DNA of 64,000 nt from Rotaria macrura (lineage: Eukaryota > Rotifera > Eurotatoria > Philodinida > Philodinidae). Below, in pieces: positions 52,622 to 64,000 of this stretch (position 1 is the first letter of the stretch; each line of letters begins with the position of its first letter). The notes beneath the pieces are model-generated. The model saw only the letters and a list, made by a program, of their open reading frames with translations, was not told where the DNA came from and did no database searches. The translations under genes were made by a program, and so were the position numbers. Where the stretch lies: NCBI GenBank assembly GCA_900239685.1, contig OENT01000020.1:248001-312000 (forward strand), read 5' to 3'.

Positions 52622-55115
52622 ATTACTTTACTAGCATATTCATTTTATTTTGCATTGAACTTGTTGATTTTCGTGATGATCTGATTTACTGATATGTTCG
52701 TTGTTTTTTCTTGTTCTCAAACATATATCTCATAAGCATTTCGATTATATGTTATGAAAAAATCGGAAAGCATGATTTCTTCAAATAGATAAATATAAGC
52801 AACTGCATAAGTAAAAAGTGTTTCGTTCTGTTTTCGACAAATAACTGACAATAGAGCAGCTGGTCCTAATTCGATCATCTATTTCGACCGATTTTCGAAA
52901 AAAATTCATATCTTTTCTCAGCAACGTTCGTTTCAGCTCATTTTATCTTTCCGAAATTGTCAAATTCACAAAATTATTCTTTCTGTTACTTTCCTAATGT
53001 GATCACTTCAGCTATATTTTCATCCTAATTCGATCAATACATGGGATTTCGATAGAACGCTCTGAAGAAAAAGTTGTTTCATCAGAAAAATGTTTCCTTT
53101 CTATAAAACAAAGTATACCATTCGATTCCTCGTTTAATAATCTATTTTTTGATATATTTTTTATTCACATTACTGTTTATCTTCTACTTTTTCTTTGCAC
53201 TTCTTTTCTGACTAAATTAGGGCGCTCGGCCTAACTCGGTCACTACCGCCATTTCTTTGCCCTAATTTTATCACCACATACAAAAATACATGAAATTACA
53301 ATCGATTTTAGAAACGAACATGCTCGCGCTACCCGAAGTACCAAATTTCGACTTGATGTTGGAACAAAATATTTAGCCCTGACCATCAGCTATCGATAGA
53401 TACAAGAATGAGTCTTTTGGATTATTTTCAAGTGTGCTTTTGTATTAAGAAAGAAAGAGTGAAATAGTAGTCATGCTAACGTTTGGAAAAGTTAGTGAAA
53501 GTCGGTAATATTAGTTTTAGGCGAAGTTTTTGAACGAGAATATTTCATGGACTCTAGGTTACTTAATAATCATTGGCTAGTGATCTAATGACTCATGGTT
53601 CGTTTCCCTGTGTCCGACTAGACCATTCTGTGAAGAGAAAAACAAAATAATGTTCCCAATGATCTTCACATTGCTATTGCTCTTCGACACCTCAGAATGT
53701 GGTTTAAGTTACTCATGAAACATTGGATACTGACATTTTAGTTGACCAATTTTGGTTTCACTCTGTATATTTTAATCTGTTTAATCGATAATTGAGCTAA
53801 CATTCAAGCTTGTATTTTATGTTATTCTGTCGAAAATAATGTATATATGTGTCTCTTCATGATTTCCAATGTTTGTGCTTTCGAATCTTGATGAAAATGG
53901 AACTAGCAAATTTTTATAAAAATGCTTTCTCATCTCTATACAAAAGCACACTTGAAAATAATCCAAAAGACTCATTCTTGTATCTATCGATAGCTGATGG
54001 TCAGGGCTAAATATTTTGTTCCAACATCAAGTCGAAATTTGGTACTTCGGGTAGCGCGAGCATGTTCGTTTCTAAAATCGATTGTAATTTCATGTATTTT
54101 TGTATGTGGTGATAAAATTAGGGCAAAGAAATGGCGGTAGTGACCGAGTTAGGCCGAGCGCCCTAATTTAGTCAGAAAAATTGTGCAAAGAAAAAGTAGA
54201 AGATAAACAGTAATGGGAGTAAAAAAAATATCAAAAGATAGATTATTAAACGAGGAATCGAATGGTATACTTTGTTTTATAGAAAAGAAACATTTTTCTG
54301 ATGAAACAACTTTTTCTTCAGAGCGTTCTATCGAAATCCCATGTATCGATCGAATTTGGACGAAAATATAGCTGGAGTGATCACATTAGGAAAGTAACAG
54401 AAAGAATAATTTTGTGAATTTGACAGTTTCGTCATCACGATTACTCGTAGAAGAGTAATTCATTTTGAAGAAGAAATGTAGAGCATCGATGAATCTATCT
54501 CGGAAAGAAAAACTGAGCTGAAACGAACGTTGCTGAGAAAAGATATGAATTTTTTTCGAAAATCGGTCGAAATAGATGATCGAATTAGGGCCAGCTGCTC
54601 TATTGTGAGTTGTATTTCGAATAATGATATTTAAAAAATAACATCGCCACTTCATGGATTGTTTTTATTATAACAAAATCTTATCTCTTTCTCTACTATG
54701 TTGAGATCGTTAGTGTCAATAAAGAAATAACCTATAAAAAAGAAATATTTCGCATATGTTCGAATTTCATTTTATTTCAGAAGATCTGTTCTCGATATAC
54801 TATGACATGTATCACCTTCGTTTCGTTTTAATAAATAGTTTTCATAATATTTGGAACTGAACGACATATATCGACCCCTACATTTAAAAATATATAATTT
54901 CCTTCGTTTGCCTACCAAATCACTTATCACATTATTTTGGCTCATTTTTTTTTCTAACTCTTATCAATGCTCCCTTTGTTGAATGCTTTGTCACTGACGA
55001 ATTGCAAATGTAAATATAATTTTCATTGCACTACAATCTTTTTTATTTATATAAATTCAACCGCTTGTGCATTCGTTTTACATACTGATATTAACATTCA
55101 AGGACACAACAAAGA
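52622..55115. other. Intergenic region filled mainly by a large inverted repeat
   Basis: About 2.5 kb between the PIS-like and the carboxypeptidase genes. Bases 52848-54606 are a large inverted repeat. The remaining 500 bases before 55116 should contain the carboxypeptidase promoter; no motif could be assigned. Confidence 0.6.
52848..54606. mobile_element. Large inverted-repeat (fold-back) element
   Basis: Left arm about 52848-53447 and right arm about 53937-54606 are near-perfect reverse complements around a loop of about 490 bases. The ends read ACAATAGAGCAGCTGG on the left and CCAGCTGCTCTATTGT on the right. The right arm carries about 70 extra bases near 54430-54500. Inside each arm a shorter palindrome is bounded by AAATTAGGGC and GCCCTAATTT (left copy about 53214-53270), and CCTAATTCGATC-like words recur near the outer end. 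No transposase frame and no clear target-site duplication. The high arm identity implies youth or gene conversion between the arms. Confidence 0.85.
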
Positions 55116-56507
55116 ATGCACTTTTGTTGGTCTCTGCTGTTTATCACTACATACATTTTTCACTCTGCTTACGGTTTCGATCCACTACGACGTCTACTAG
55201 CAGGTATTCCACAAACACCAATTCATCCAAATGATGATCCTGGCCAACCTCTGTTCTTAACACCTTACATTGAATCAGGTCAAATCGACCAAGCAAGAAA
55301 TCTTAGTCGTGTTGACTTACAACCAGATTACTCGTATCTATCTTATTCGGGTTACTTAACTGTAAATAAAACACATCAGAGTAATCTATTTTTCTGGTTC
55401 TTTCCTGCTCAAGATGCTCATACAGATGCACCGTTGGTTGTCTGGTTACAAGGTGGACCTGGTTCATCGTCGTTGTTCGGTCTATTCGCCGAACAAGGTC
55501 CTATCATGGTTGACAAAGATAAAAAGCTTCATCCAAGCAGCATAACGTGGAATTCGAAGTATCATCTACTTTATATTGATCAACCCGTTGGAACAGGCTT
55601 TAGTTTTACTAAAAGTGAAGAGGGCTATGTACAGAATGAAGACGAAGTAGCTCGAGATTTGTATGCAATGTTACTACAATTCTTTGAACTCTACAATGAA
55701 TATGTTACATGTCCATTTTATGTCACTGGTGAATCGTACGGTGGAAAATATGTGCCAGCTATTACCTATAAAATTCATATGGAAAATCAGCAAGCAAAAC
55801 TTAAAATAAATCTCCATGGCATGGCGGTCGGTGATGGTCTCATTGATCCATACAATGAATGGGATTATGGACCAGTTATGTATCAGTTTGGACTCATTGA
55901 TGAACGTCAACTTGAATACGTTAATTTACAAACGGCATTAGCTAGAAACGCCATAAGATTAGGACAATTCAGTTTAGCTTATGATTTGTTTGGTAATTTA
56001 TTTGACGAGTTTTATTCTAATACAACTGGTCTCAATGATGTTTATAATTATCTATTGACACAGTTACCAGATGCATTTGGTTATTATGTGCCATGGGTAA
56101 CAGCAAGTGATAATCGTCGTAGAATTCATGTTGGCAATTTAACTTATAACGATGGTGAAAGAGTTCGAACAGGCTTAGCAAACGATGTTATGCAGACAAT
56201 CGTCGGAAAGGTTGCTGTTATTGCTAATAACTATAAAGTATTGATCTACAACGGATTACTCGATGTAATTATAGCATCATCTTTAACTGTGGATTGGGTA
56301 GATAAACTCGAATGGCAATATGCCAATGAACTTCGAAGTGCAGAACGAAAAATCTGGAAAGTTAAAGATGATGATCGAGAAGTCGCTGGTTATATCAAAC
56401 AAGCACATTCATTTTTTGTTGCTTGGGTACGTAATGCTGGTCATATGGTACCGGCTGATCAACCACGTGCTGCATTTGACCTTATCGATCGTTTTATATC
56501 AAACTGA
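55116..56507 (+). CDS. Serine carboxypeptidase, S10 family, CPVL-like
   Basis: Secreted or lysosomal serine carboxypeptidase that removes C-terminal residues from peptides. Single uninterrupted frame of 463 codons plus TGA. A signal peptide is visible at residues 1-20 (WSLLFITTYIFHSAYG). S10 hallmarks in order: oxyanion/substrate-binding WLQGGPGSSS (110-119), the IDQPVGTGFSF block (154-164), nucleophile Ser207 in GESYGG, Asp383 in NGLLDVI, and His443 in AGHMVPADQP. The GYLTVNKT and FFWFFPAQ strands are typical of vitellogenic-like carboxypeptidases (CPVL), as is the length (human CPVL 476). N-glycosylation sites include NLS (62), NKT (84), NTT (302) and NLT (341). Absence of introns contrasts with the other well-defined multi-exon genes here. 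All catalytic residues are present, so it should be active. Confidence 0.93.
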   Translation: MHFCWSLLFITTYIFHSAYGFDPLRRLLAGIPQTPIHPNDDPGQPLFLTPYIESGQIDQARNLSRVDLQPDYSYLSYSGYLTVNKTHQSNLFFWFFPAQDAHTDAPLVVWLQGGPGSSSLFGLFAEQGPIMVDKDKKLHPSSITWNSKYHLLYIDQPVGTGFSFTKSEEGYVQNEDEVARDLYAMLLQFFELYNEYVTCPFYVTGESYGGKYVPAITYKIHMENQQAKLKINLHGMAVGDGLIDPYNEWDYGPVMYQFGLIDERQLEYVNLQTALARNAIRLGQFSLAYDLFGNLFDEFYSNTTGLNDVYNYLLTQLPDAFGYYVPWVTASDNRRRIHVGNLTYNDGERVRTGLANDVMQTIVGKVAVIANNYKVLIYNGLLDVIIASSLTVDWVDKLEWQYANELRSAERKIWKVKDDDREVAGYIKQAHSFFVAWVRNAGHMVPADQPRAAFDLIDRFISN

Positions 56508-57141
56508 CTGTTGTTATAAGTTTGGTTTCTCGTTTTTATTCACTATTTTATTAAATCTTCTTAGACGACTTTTTTTATCGCCGTCAAATAGGCACACACG
56601 CACAGATAGAAAAAGACAAGAAAAACACAACAACATCAACAAATGACCAGCAAACAACAATAAAGGAACAAGAAAAAAAACTTAATTAACAAGTGTTTTC
56701 TTTTGTACGTGATGAAAAAGTATGAATGAATTGAATTAGTTCCTATCTTCTATTTTTAAATATTTTTTTCACGCGATGAAAATGATCACTGCCTGGCACG
56801 AAGGAATTGATAATGGTCAGTAGACAAAAAAAAAGAACGATAGAAAAAAAAAGAAATCTTAATTTACATAGTTTGATGATTTGTACGATTCGATTGAGTA
56901 CATACACGTACTGATATACAAATTGAAAATACATCCATAGAAATAGAAACTAAACTGAGAGATCCATCGAATAATAATACAGACGCTGAGATATACATAG
57001 AAGAATACATATTGAGATGACCATCTGTGTCTCTTTCGCCTAAGACTTCACCGAATATGCATATATATATATATTTGATAAATTTTTTTTCTTGTTGCCT
57101 TACATTGATTCATATGAAAAGGTTTGTTTTACAACGATTAA

Positions 57142-57170
<29 letters not shown>
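56508..57170. other. Convergent intergenic region
   Basis: Short region between the 3' ends of the plus-strand carboxypeptidase and the minus-strand CCR4 gene. It contains an AATAAA word at about 56660 for the former, a short TA run near 57060, and an ATT trinucleotide microsatellite (about 57142-57175) that runs into the CCR4 stop codon. Confidence 0.6.

Positions 57171-57175
<5 letters not shown>
57142..57175. repeat. ATT/TAA trinucleotide microsatellite overlapping the CCR4 stop codon
   Basis: About eleven units. On the minus strand the coding sequence ends Gln-TAA and then continues as TAA repeats in the same frame, so the stop is the first unit of the array. Confidence 0.85.
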
Positions 57176-60100
57176 GTCTTTGCATTGGAATAGAAGTTGA
57201 CGTTATTGTTTTAGAATGACTACTTTTATTATCTGTTGATATATCAGATACGGTCGGATCAAGTTCGAATTCAACTAGTAAAGAAAAATGATCCGATGGA
57301 ACATTCGGATGTGGACAACCAACGATTTTATTTGATAGCAACCATTCAGGATCAAGAGGTCCCAATACACCAAGTACACGCATTAATTGGGACGAATAGA
57401 AAACATAATCAATGATACCTTTGAAATCATATCTACAGAAGAGTATTATGGTTTAAAACAGAGACGACAATATCTAATCAACAACATACGTATAGTTTGT
57501 GTAAGGCATTATAGGAGATGACGTTGTTTCATATGCTGATTGTAATTCAAAATGATGTATTATATCTGTACTTTGTGTTGCATTGACATCAGCGCGAGCA
57601 ATTTTTTGTAAATATGATTGATAGGAAAGTTCTTTAAAGTCGGCATGATTCATTGAAATTTTTCCATTACGCATTAATTCGATGACCCCTTTTTAAAAAA
57701 TTGGTACAAACATAAAAATCATTTATTATTTTGTTCTTCTTTTAATTTGAATTAGTTTTTATCTACCTGAATCGGGCAAGGAATTAAAATCTCCACATAG
57801 AACTAGTGGTACAGATGTACAATCGATTGGTGTACTAGAATGTTTTCGATGTTTTTTCATGGCATCTTCCATAATTGTTTTTAATTCTGATAATAACATT
57901 AAAGTTTGAATTACTTTCACATCACAATATTCCGGATCCCAATGTATATGTGCTGTACAAACAAATAATAGTTGTTTATGATCCGCTGGTGAAATACCTG
58001 AAACGAAGAATGCCAGTTTTCGTTTGCTCTTTTTGTTCAACAATAAAATGTTTCATTAAATTTACTATTTGAGAATGTATGTGAATAGATTTCTTCTTTT
58101 GTTTCAAGTAATGCAACGAGACCAATGTTATCTTTAGTCATGACACGATTCATCATATCATGACACGCTGGACCATTTGCAGCTGACATAGCTAGTTGAT
58201 TGAATTCGACAAGATAATCTTTTATTAAACGAAACCTTAACAACAAATTAATCAAATAGATTCTTTAGACATTAAAAAAAATGAGAAGAAATTCATTCTT
58301 ATTTACTTTGATTGACGATAAAATATAGCACAGCCGTCGACAAATCGACGATCTTGTTCACACATGGTTTTGGCCCGAGATTTCGGACTAAATACACCAT
58401 CATAGCCAATCTTTTGCAATTCCGGTAAAAAGTATAAATGATATTGATCAGTTTCGATCTCCTAGAATGTATTTACTTTTTGATTATACGTATTTGAAAT
58501 TATCAATCTTTTTCTTTTAGTGTTCAAATAGCCATCGTATTCTTCAATGTCAGAAGAAATATTTCATTAGCTATTAGTCTACATAAGTAAAAATGATTTG
58601 AGAACCAACGAGTTTTCTATGGATGTAAACAATAGATAATGGTGGGAAACAAAGTTCAAAGAATATCTATATTGCATTACTCGTGTTGACATAGAATTAA
58701 ATCACTGATCAGACAAAGAATTACAATGAACATTTGATTGTATAGTTCTATGTCGTGTAAAATGATGTTCTACTTGAGCGTTTCATCGAATATAATTAAT
58801 GCAAATGAGTTTGACGAAAGGATGGCGTAAAAAACTTTCACGTACAACGAATGGTTCTCACGTTTCGTGTACCTGGATGATTGGGTACGTTAGAACTATT
58901 GAGTAAACTTTCTAGTGATCAATGATTGTGGCTATTCTAAAGATTCTTTGTAACGAAATTTTGATAACAGGAAAATTTCATTAGAAGAATATACATAGAT
59001 CATTCAGAGAGAGAGAGAGATTTTTAAGTTTCATCTGGCAATCATCATTCAAAGCAATTCGTCATAAAGAAGTGAAGTGATACTTTCATGCCGTGGGAAA
59101 TTTTCACTAGTCTCAGACCAATTTATCGAGTTAAGCGCTAAAGACTAGTGTATGCAAAATGACTGATATAAATTCTAAAAGCATGAAGAAGTTTCTCATT
59201 GCTATCGAGTGTTTCAAACTCCTTTCGAATTCTTCGATATTTGTTTGTGCAATATTTTTCTTAAACTCTAAAAAGAAAACTGTGTACTGTAGTACTGATT
59301 GATTTAGAGTGGCACCATTTTTTAATTTCTTTCAAGTTTGAGTAAATGCGTAATATGAATGCAAGAAATACCATTGACCAATTGGCAATGAAGAGAGAAA
59401 TTCAAATAGTTTTAAGTTGTTGTATACAAAACTTGAATAAATCTGAATAGTGTTTACTTTTCATATTTCGATTAAAAGAATAATCAACATCGCAAAAAAA
59501 GTTCTCTTTTTCTATACTTAACAATGTCACTAGAGACTTAAATTGAATTATAGCAAGATTTCCATTTTGTCAAATCCTATTTCTCTTGTCTCTCATTAAG
59601 TGTAAAAAATATGACTATCAATGCCACAGTATATATATAATCCTTGCATTCAAATATGCAAAAGAAAAAGCAACTAGGCTAAAACATGATATTCTATTAT
59701 ATTGGAAATAGTGTTATAGTAGTTCATATTTTGCATTAAGAACAGTAATAAATAAATAAAACACGATATGTGTAACTGGTTATTTTCAATTACACTCTCA
59801 CGATATCCAATTATATTCAACCGTACGACCTTCACTAAATCATTGATGATAAACAGAAAATATTCGATTAACTAAAGTTCTATTTTGCTTCATGAGATTG
59901 AAACATGTACGGTCTTTTTTTACTTGATATTATTTTTAATATTGTGCAAATAAACAAACGTAAACAAACCTGTAGAGCAATAATATCTGCGGCATAGGAA
60001 CGTAATTCATCGAGTATTTGTTTTCGTCTATATTCCCATTTCAAAGCCCATGATGGACAGTAGCCATAAACATGTCTTGTAGCATATTTATCACAAAGAA

Positions 60101-63100
60101 TGTTGTAATTCATAACAGTAAATATTGCTGTTGATTGTGTTGCATTTGGTGATGCTAAACGAAGCCATGATCTTGTCGGTGGTGGTTGAATTGCTAAAAT
60201 AGGAGAAACAAATTGTGATATCATATGTTATTCTTTCGACAATGAAAACAAAAACTCAGATTGCCATGAGTTAGTATGTTTAAAAATTTCCTATGGGCTT
60301 GTTTCTATTTCTCTCACACTCAGATTCGATCCATGGCATCATGCATCGTAGATAATACGATGATGGTAAATGTTCATTTCCATCGATAAAAGTATTGTCA
60401 TCAAAATAAATTGTTGATACATTATTATTTTCATCTAATTTTGCTACATAGAAATCATAATAGTTGAATGTTGAAGTCGTTTGTTGCTGTTGTTGTAACC
60501 AAGAATTATTACTATTTGTATCAATATAGTATAATTCGTTGTTATATTCATTGTATGCATCCACCACTGAATAGGATGGCCCATCATTAACTGACGAACA
60601 TTTACAACGATTTACATATGATATATTTGTATAGGGTTGATATACTGTTGAACATGTAAATTTGATATTATCATGGTATTCTATTGAATAATCTATGTTC
60701 AAACCAGTTAAATCAACAGCAAATCTGATTGGTGTGGTTGATGAATCATAGTATCGATTATTATTAAAACGATGTTTTTGTTGTCGATTAGAATAGTATT
60801 TCAGTCGTGTATTAGATTTAAGACGTTTGGCATGACAATTTTCACAATAATTTATTGTTGTGTAACGTCGGTTTGGATAAGAATTAAAACGGTTACGTTT
60901 ACGATTGGAGAAATTTTCTTTTTCACAATGGCATACGATTAAATCATTGAACGTAGTATTATTGTTATTGTTATTGCTATTATTTATAATTAACGTTTTT
61001 TTATTTGATAAACGATTTTGGTTATGAAAATTTTTCTGAAGCTCTGATGAAGATGATAATGAAGAAAGATTACTAATACTGGATGATGGAGATGTTGGAG
61101 AAGAAGATGACGACGATGACGACGATGATGATGATAGAGAAACACGACGAGTTGATGTTGTTAGATTATCAGCAGTATCTACTGAATATCCAAATGTTGG
61201 CTCTTCAAAATCGAATGTAAATAGTGATGAATCTGTAATTGGTGATTTATGTTGAATTGACTGCAGTTCAAGATCAGTACCACTACTATAATCTGATGTT
61301 TCAGATAATAATGGAACTTTTATATCACTAGAAGTTATCGAAAAAGAAAAATTGATAATTTCGAATAGGATTAATTATATTCATATTTCATCGTTCTTCA
61401 ATTTGAATTACTCGTTTTAAAATACATAAAATATTTAGGTGGAAGTTTTCAAACTCATAATTACTTTGACAGTTAAACTAAGGAATTTTGAACTTTACTT
61501 TTTTCCCTATAGTATTCATTAAGTTGAAAGACGTTTTCATTTCAGGTTTTGCCAGTTTCAATTCACCATTTCAATCACATTTTCTAATTAAAAGATGATA
61601 GCTACTGGGATGACGTACATTACAATTATTTAGCCAGTTTTTGTACATTCGATAATCAATGCGCTGTATATATTTCTCAAGCAGCTAGAGACTATTGGGC
61701 TCAATACTGTGGTAAGCAGTTACCAGAAAATTTTCATAAACGTATCTAACAACTTTGAACCGTTGGTTTACATAGTTCGAGATGCCCGTAGGCTTTGAAC
61801 ATTAATAAAACTTATACTTGATAATCTTCAGCTATTAATTTAGCTAGCTATTTTCATCTTTACATAGAACATTTAAGAGTTTGTCAAGAGAGAGGGAATA
61901 TTTTTGAAATTTACTAGAGTCAAGATTTCGAATCTAAGTCCTGTTCAATTAAGAAACGATTGAAATTGAAATTTTTTTGGTGAAATGATTTTTCTTCTTA
62001 TTTCAAATCCTAACAAAGTCGATGAACTAGATTCAGTCGTCATAAAAATATTATTGCAACTATTTTTCATATGATCAATCCATAATATAAACGGTCAATA
62101 CTTGAATTGCTCGGCTATCGTAATGAACCGTTACGTTGTAATAGTGTCACTATTAGAACATTATTTTGATTCAAGTGCATCTTGTCACGTAACATAAGAA
62201 CATAAATATACTTCGGCGTAATTAGAATTACAATCAAATTTCAACAGGAATGAATAGATGAACTGATAGTGAAATCATACATGAAAGTTTATTGTCACAT
62301 CAAGACATCTTTTCTTGATCTTTTCCTCTAAGTCGAGGCACGCATGTTCTGGTTATATCTATTTTATGTTAAAAAAATATCGAAAGTATATACTGATCTT
62401 TGTTATTTATTAATCAAGCAACGCAAATATCAGTAATTGATTGTCGAAGTTTATCGATCGAATAGGCTTTATTGAACAACTTTATAGTCCATGAAAAGTT
62501 CAATAATTACTATCTGCATGTAACCTACTAGTCGTGTAATTAGAAAATATTGTATTAAAATCGGCTGCATAACTCATAAGCCTTTTCTTCGAGGAAGTCA
62601 TGTCAAACCTTGAAACATTTTTTTTAATATTCTCCAGGGAAAAACTCAAATCCCTTCTGACTGCGCTATTAATGTGTAACCATAGACCTTAAGTCTCAAT
62701 TTTGTATAGAAAAATAATTTATTTTCTTTGACTGATAATTTTTATGACTGCTAGTAAATTGCACTTTGAGTATGATGCTGGATATAATGCATGTTATTCT
62801 CTATAGATATATTAAATTTTGATCATTAAATCGAACTAACATGTTTTTGTTTTCTTATTTCCTTTCATTCGTATCTCCATGGAACTTAGGAAAACAAATC
62901 TTATCGCCTACAGTTAATATGAAATATTTCTTCTATAATTAATAGTTTGCGCTGTATGCTACGAGATTCCTAAGGAAGACTTTTCTTCTATTTTCGAGTC
63001 AACAAATTAGTTTTATTATTATCCTGGGATCATTTAGTAGGATAATCAATCGACTTACTTTGGCACTATATCTTGTTTTTGCTGTAATAAAATTGAAGTT

Positions 63101-63510
63101 TGTCGAGTAGAATGAAATGCTGGCGACAACGGATTTAATGATGTTCTTAGGAATTTAGTATTACTTTTTGAGACGCTTCGTTTTTCATTATCATTTATTT
63201 TTTCAATACATAATGGCACATGGCAGATATTTGAATGTGAAAAATTTTCATTTTGCATATTGATAAATTTCTTTTGTAATTTTGTTGGATAGTTTGATGC
63301 TCGTACAGGTGTATGATGATGGTTATTATTATTATTATTATTATTATTATTGGCAGTAGTAATAATCGTAGTAGTATTTCGTTTAACATTTGAATTATTA
63401 TTGTTATTATTATGTCTTCGAGATGATAAGGTCGATGTGGAACGATCATCAGCCGGAAATAAATTTTTACATGAAACAGTTGCACGACGTGATTCAGTAA
63501 TACAGTACAT
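57171..63510 (-). CDS. CCR4/CNOT6-type poly(A) deadenylase with low-complexity N-terminus
   Basis: Catalytic deadenylase of the CCR4-NOT complex, an EEP-family nuclease that shortens mRNA poly(A) tails in the cytoplasm. Exons on minus: 63059-63510, 60318-61327, 59970-60193, 58307-58461, 58066-58235, 57767-57997, 57490-57688, 57171-57432; all phases agree and total 901 codons (900 residues). The nuclease domain (about 490-880) is close to CNOT6: PPPTRSW, NYNILCDKYATR, YGYCPSWALKWEYRR, LQEIETDQY (metal-binding Glu), RVMTKDNIG, HIHWDPEYCDVK, GDFNSLPDS, NYT..., GVLGPLDPEW and SDHFSL (catalytic His). Residues 1-487 hold no leucine-rich repeat; they are Asn- and Ser-rich with polyAsn, polySer and QQQ runs plus Cys pairs (VCHCEK, YCENCH). 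The link between exon 2 and exon 3 (124 bp intron) rests on a GTGAGA donor, a good acceptor and matching phase; if wrong, the N-terminal exons are a separate gene. Confidence 0.82.
58462..59969. other. 1.5 kb intron of the CCR4 gene
   Basis: Intron between the exon ending ADIIALQ and the exon starting EIETDQY. AT-rich, with a short GA microsatellite near 59006-59020. No other feature recognised. Confidence 0.7.
61328..63058. other. 1.7 kb intron of the CCR4 gene
   Basis: Intron between the first two coding exons. AT-rich; no exon or repeat could be supported within it. Confidence 0.6.
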
Positions 63511-64000
63511 GAGACTGACTTAATTTATTTTTCTTGTATGAATACAGTAAAAAAGGGTAAAAAAATAAGTTATTGAATGTATATCAAAAGGACGGTCATG
63601 TCATTTTGTTTAACTAAAATGAGAAAGAAAGAAAAGTATAATATGAAAAATACAATTTGCTTTTTTCTTCTTCTTATAGTTTCTATTTTTTCTCTGATTA
63701 ACGATGGCAATGAAGAAAATTGACAAACGAACTAGAAATTATCATGAACGATTTCGAATAACATGAAAGTCATTGATTCACCTCATACTTTTTCTAACGG
63801 TTTCACTTGTTCTTATGATGTTCTTACGAGAAAGAACACGAACAAGGTCAACAATTTCACTCACCCTTATTACTCCTGTCTTATTCCAATGATCATGATC
63901 GTTCGTCAACGTTGTGTTCATAATGGAGTAAAAGAAAATAGAATCATGAAGGTCAAGAGAGACAGAGAGAACTGAAATTCTTTGTTGTTTATTTTTTTAT
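63511..64000. other. 5' flank of the CCR4 gene
   Basis: Presumed 5' UTR and promoter of the minus-strand CCR4 gene. A 70-codon plus-strand frame at 63763-63975 has no recognisable domain and is treated as chance. Nothing else seen up to the window edge. Confidence 0.5.

Noticed and set aside
54386-54655. 89-codon minus-strand frame
   Set aside because: It lies in the right arm of the large inverted repeat, is not open in the matching left arm, and has no domain.
1-64000. tRNA, rRNA, CRISPR or full-length transposase genes
   Set aside because: Scanned by eye for T-loop boxes, rRNA-like blocks, regular spaced repeats and transposase motifs; none found. Short or diverged tRNA genes could have been missed.

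Overview
The window is 64 kb of AT-rich nuclear DNA from a small-genome invertebrate animal. Genes are interrupted by introns with GT..AG borders, mostly of two sizes: about 50-120 bp and about 0.9-3.2 kb. Recognisable genes are animal-specific or animal-type (WDFY3/ALFY, BRM/BRG1 ATPase, a Not-family homeobox, CNOT6/CCR4, CPVL-like carboxypeptidase, phosphatidylinositol synthase). AT-richness, Asn/Ser-rich low-complexity stretches, many ~50 bp introns and a short type II membrane protein with a Thr-rich tail remind me of rotifers, but that is an impression, not a proof. No rRNA, tRNA, CRISPR or bacterial-type operon was seen.

Layout. 1-12913 (minus): 5' part of a WDFY3/ALFY homologue, 26 exons, running off the left edge before its BEACH-WD40-FYVE end. 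12914-15963: intergenic. 15964-26856 (minus): complete seven-exon BRM/BRG1-type SWI/SNF ATPase whose large introns hold a hAT-like MITE (22269-22574) and two decayed fold-back repeats. Head to head with it, 27500-28750 (plus): a Pro/Arg/Gln-rich protein of unknown function. 32590-33566 (plus): four-exon Not-type homeobox gene in a wide gene-poor area that holds a 77 bp hAT-like MITE (35537-35613). 38906-39628 (minus): small type II membrane protein. 39881-44252 (minus): divergent pentaspan prominin-like gene. 44253-51653: gene-poor and repeat-bearing (TIR element at 48393-48757; a direct-repeat-flanked unit at 49365-50247). 51654-52621 (plus): phosphatidylinositol-synthase-like enzyme. 52848-54606: large inverted repeat. 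55116-56507 (plus): intronless serine carboxypeptidase. 57171-63510 (minus): CCR4/CNOT6-type deadenylase with an unusual N-terminus.

The genes do not form a pathway; this is an ordinary eukaryotic neighbourhood. Themes that occur together are selective autophagy (WDFY3), chromatin remodelling (BRM), mRNA deadenylation (CCR4), lipid synthesis (PIS) and lysosomal/secretory proteolysis (CPVL). The most interesting points are the prominin-like protein with a collapsed second extracellular loop, the CCR4 homologue whose leucine-rich repeat is replaced by a low-complexity N-terminus with a few Cys pairs, the Asp-to-Glu change in the CDP-alcohol phosphotransferase motif, and several unclassified inverted-repeat elements.

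Exon borders were placed by eye using GT/AG signals, reading phase and remembered homologous proteins; the complete gene models sum to whole codons. Borders could be off by a few bases.
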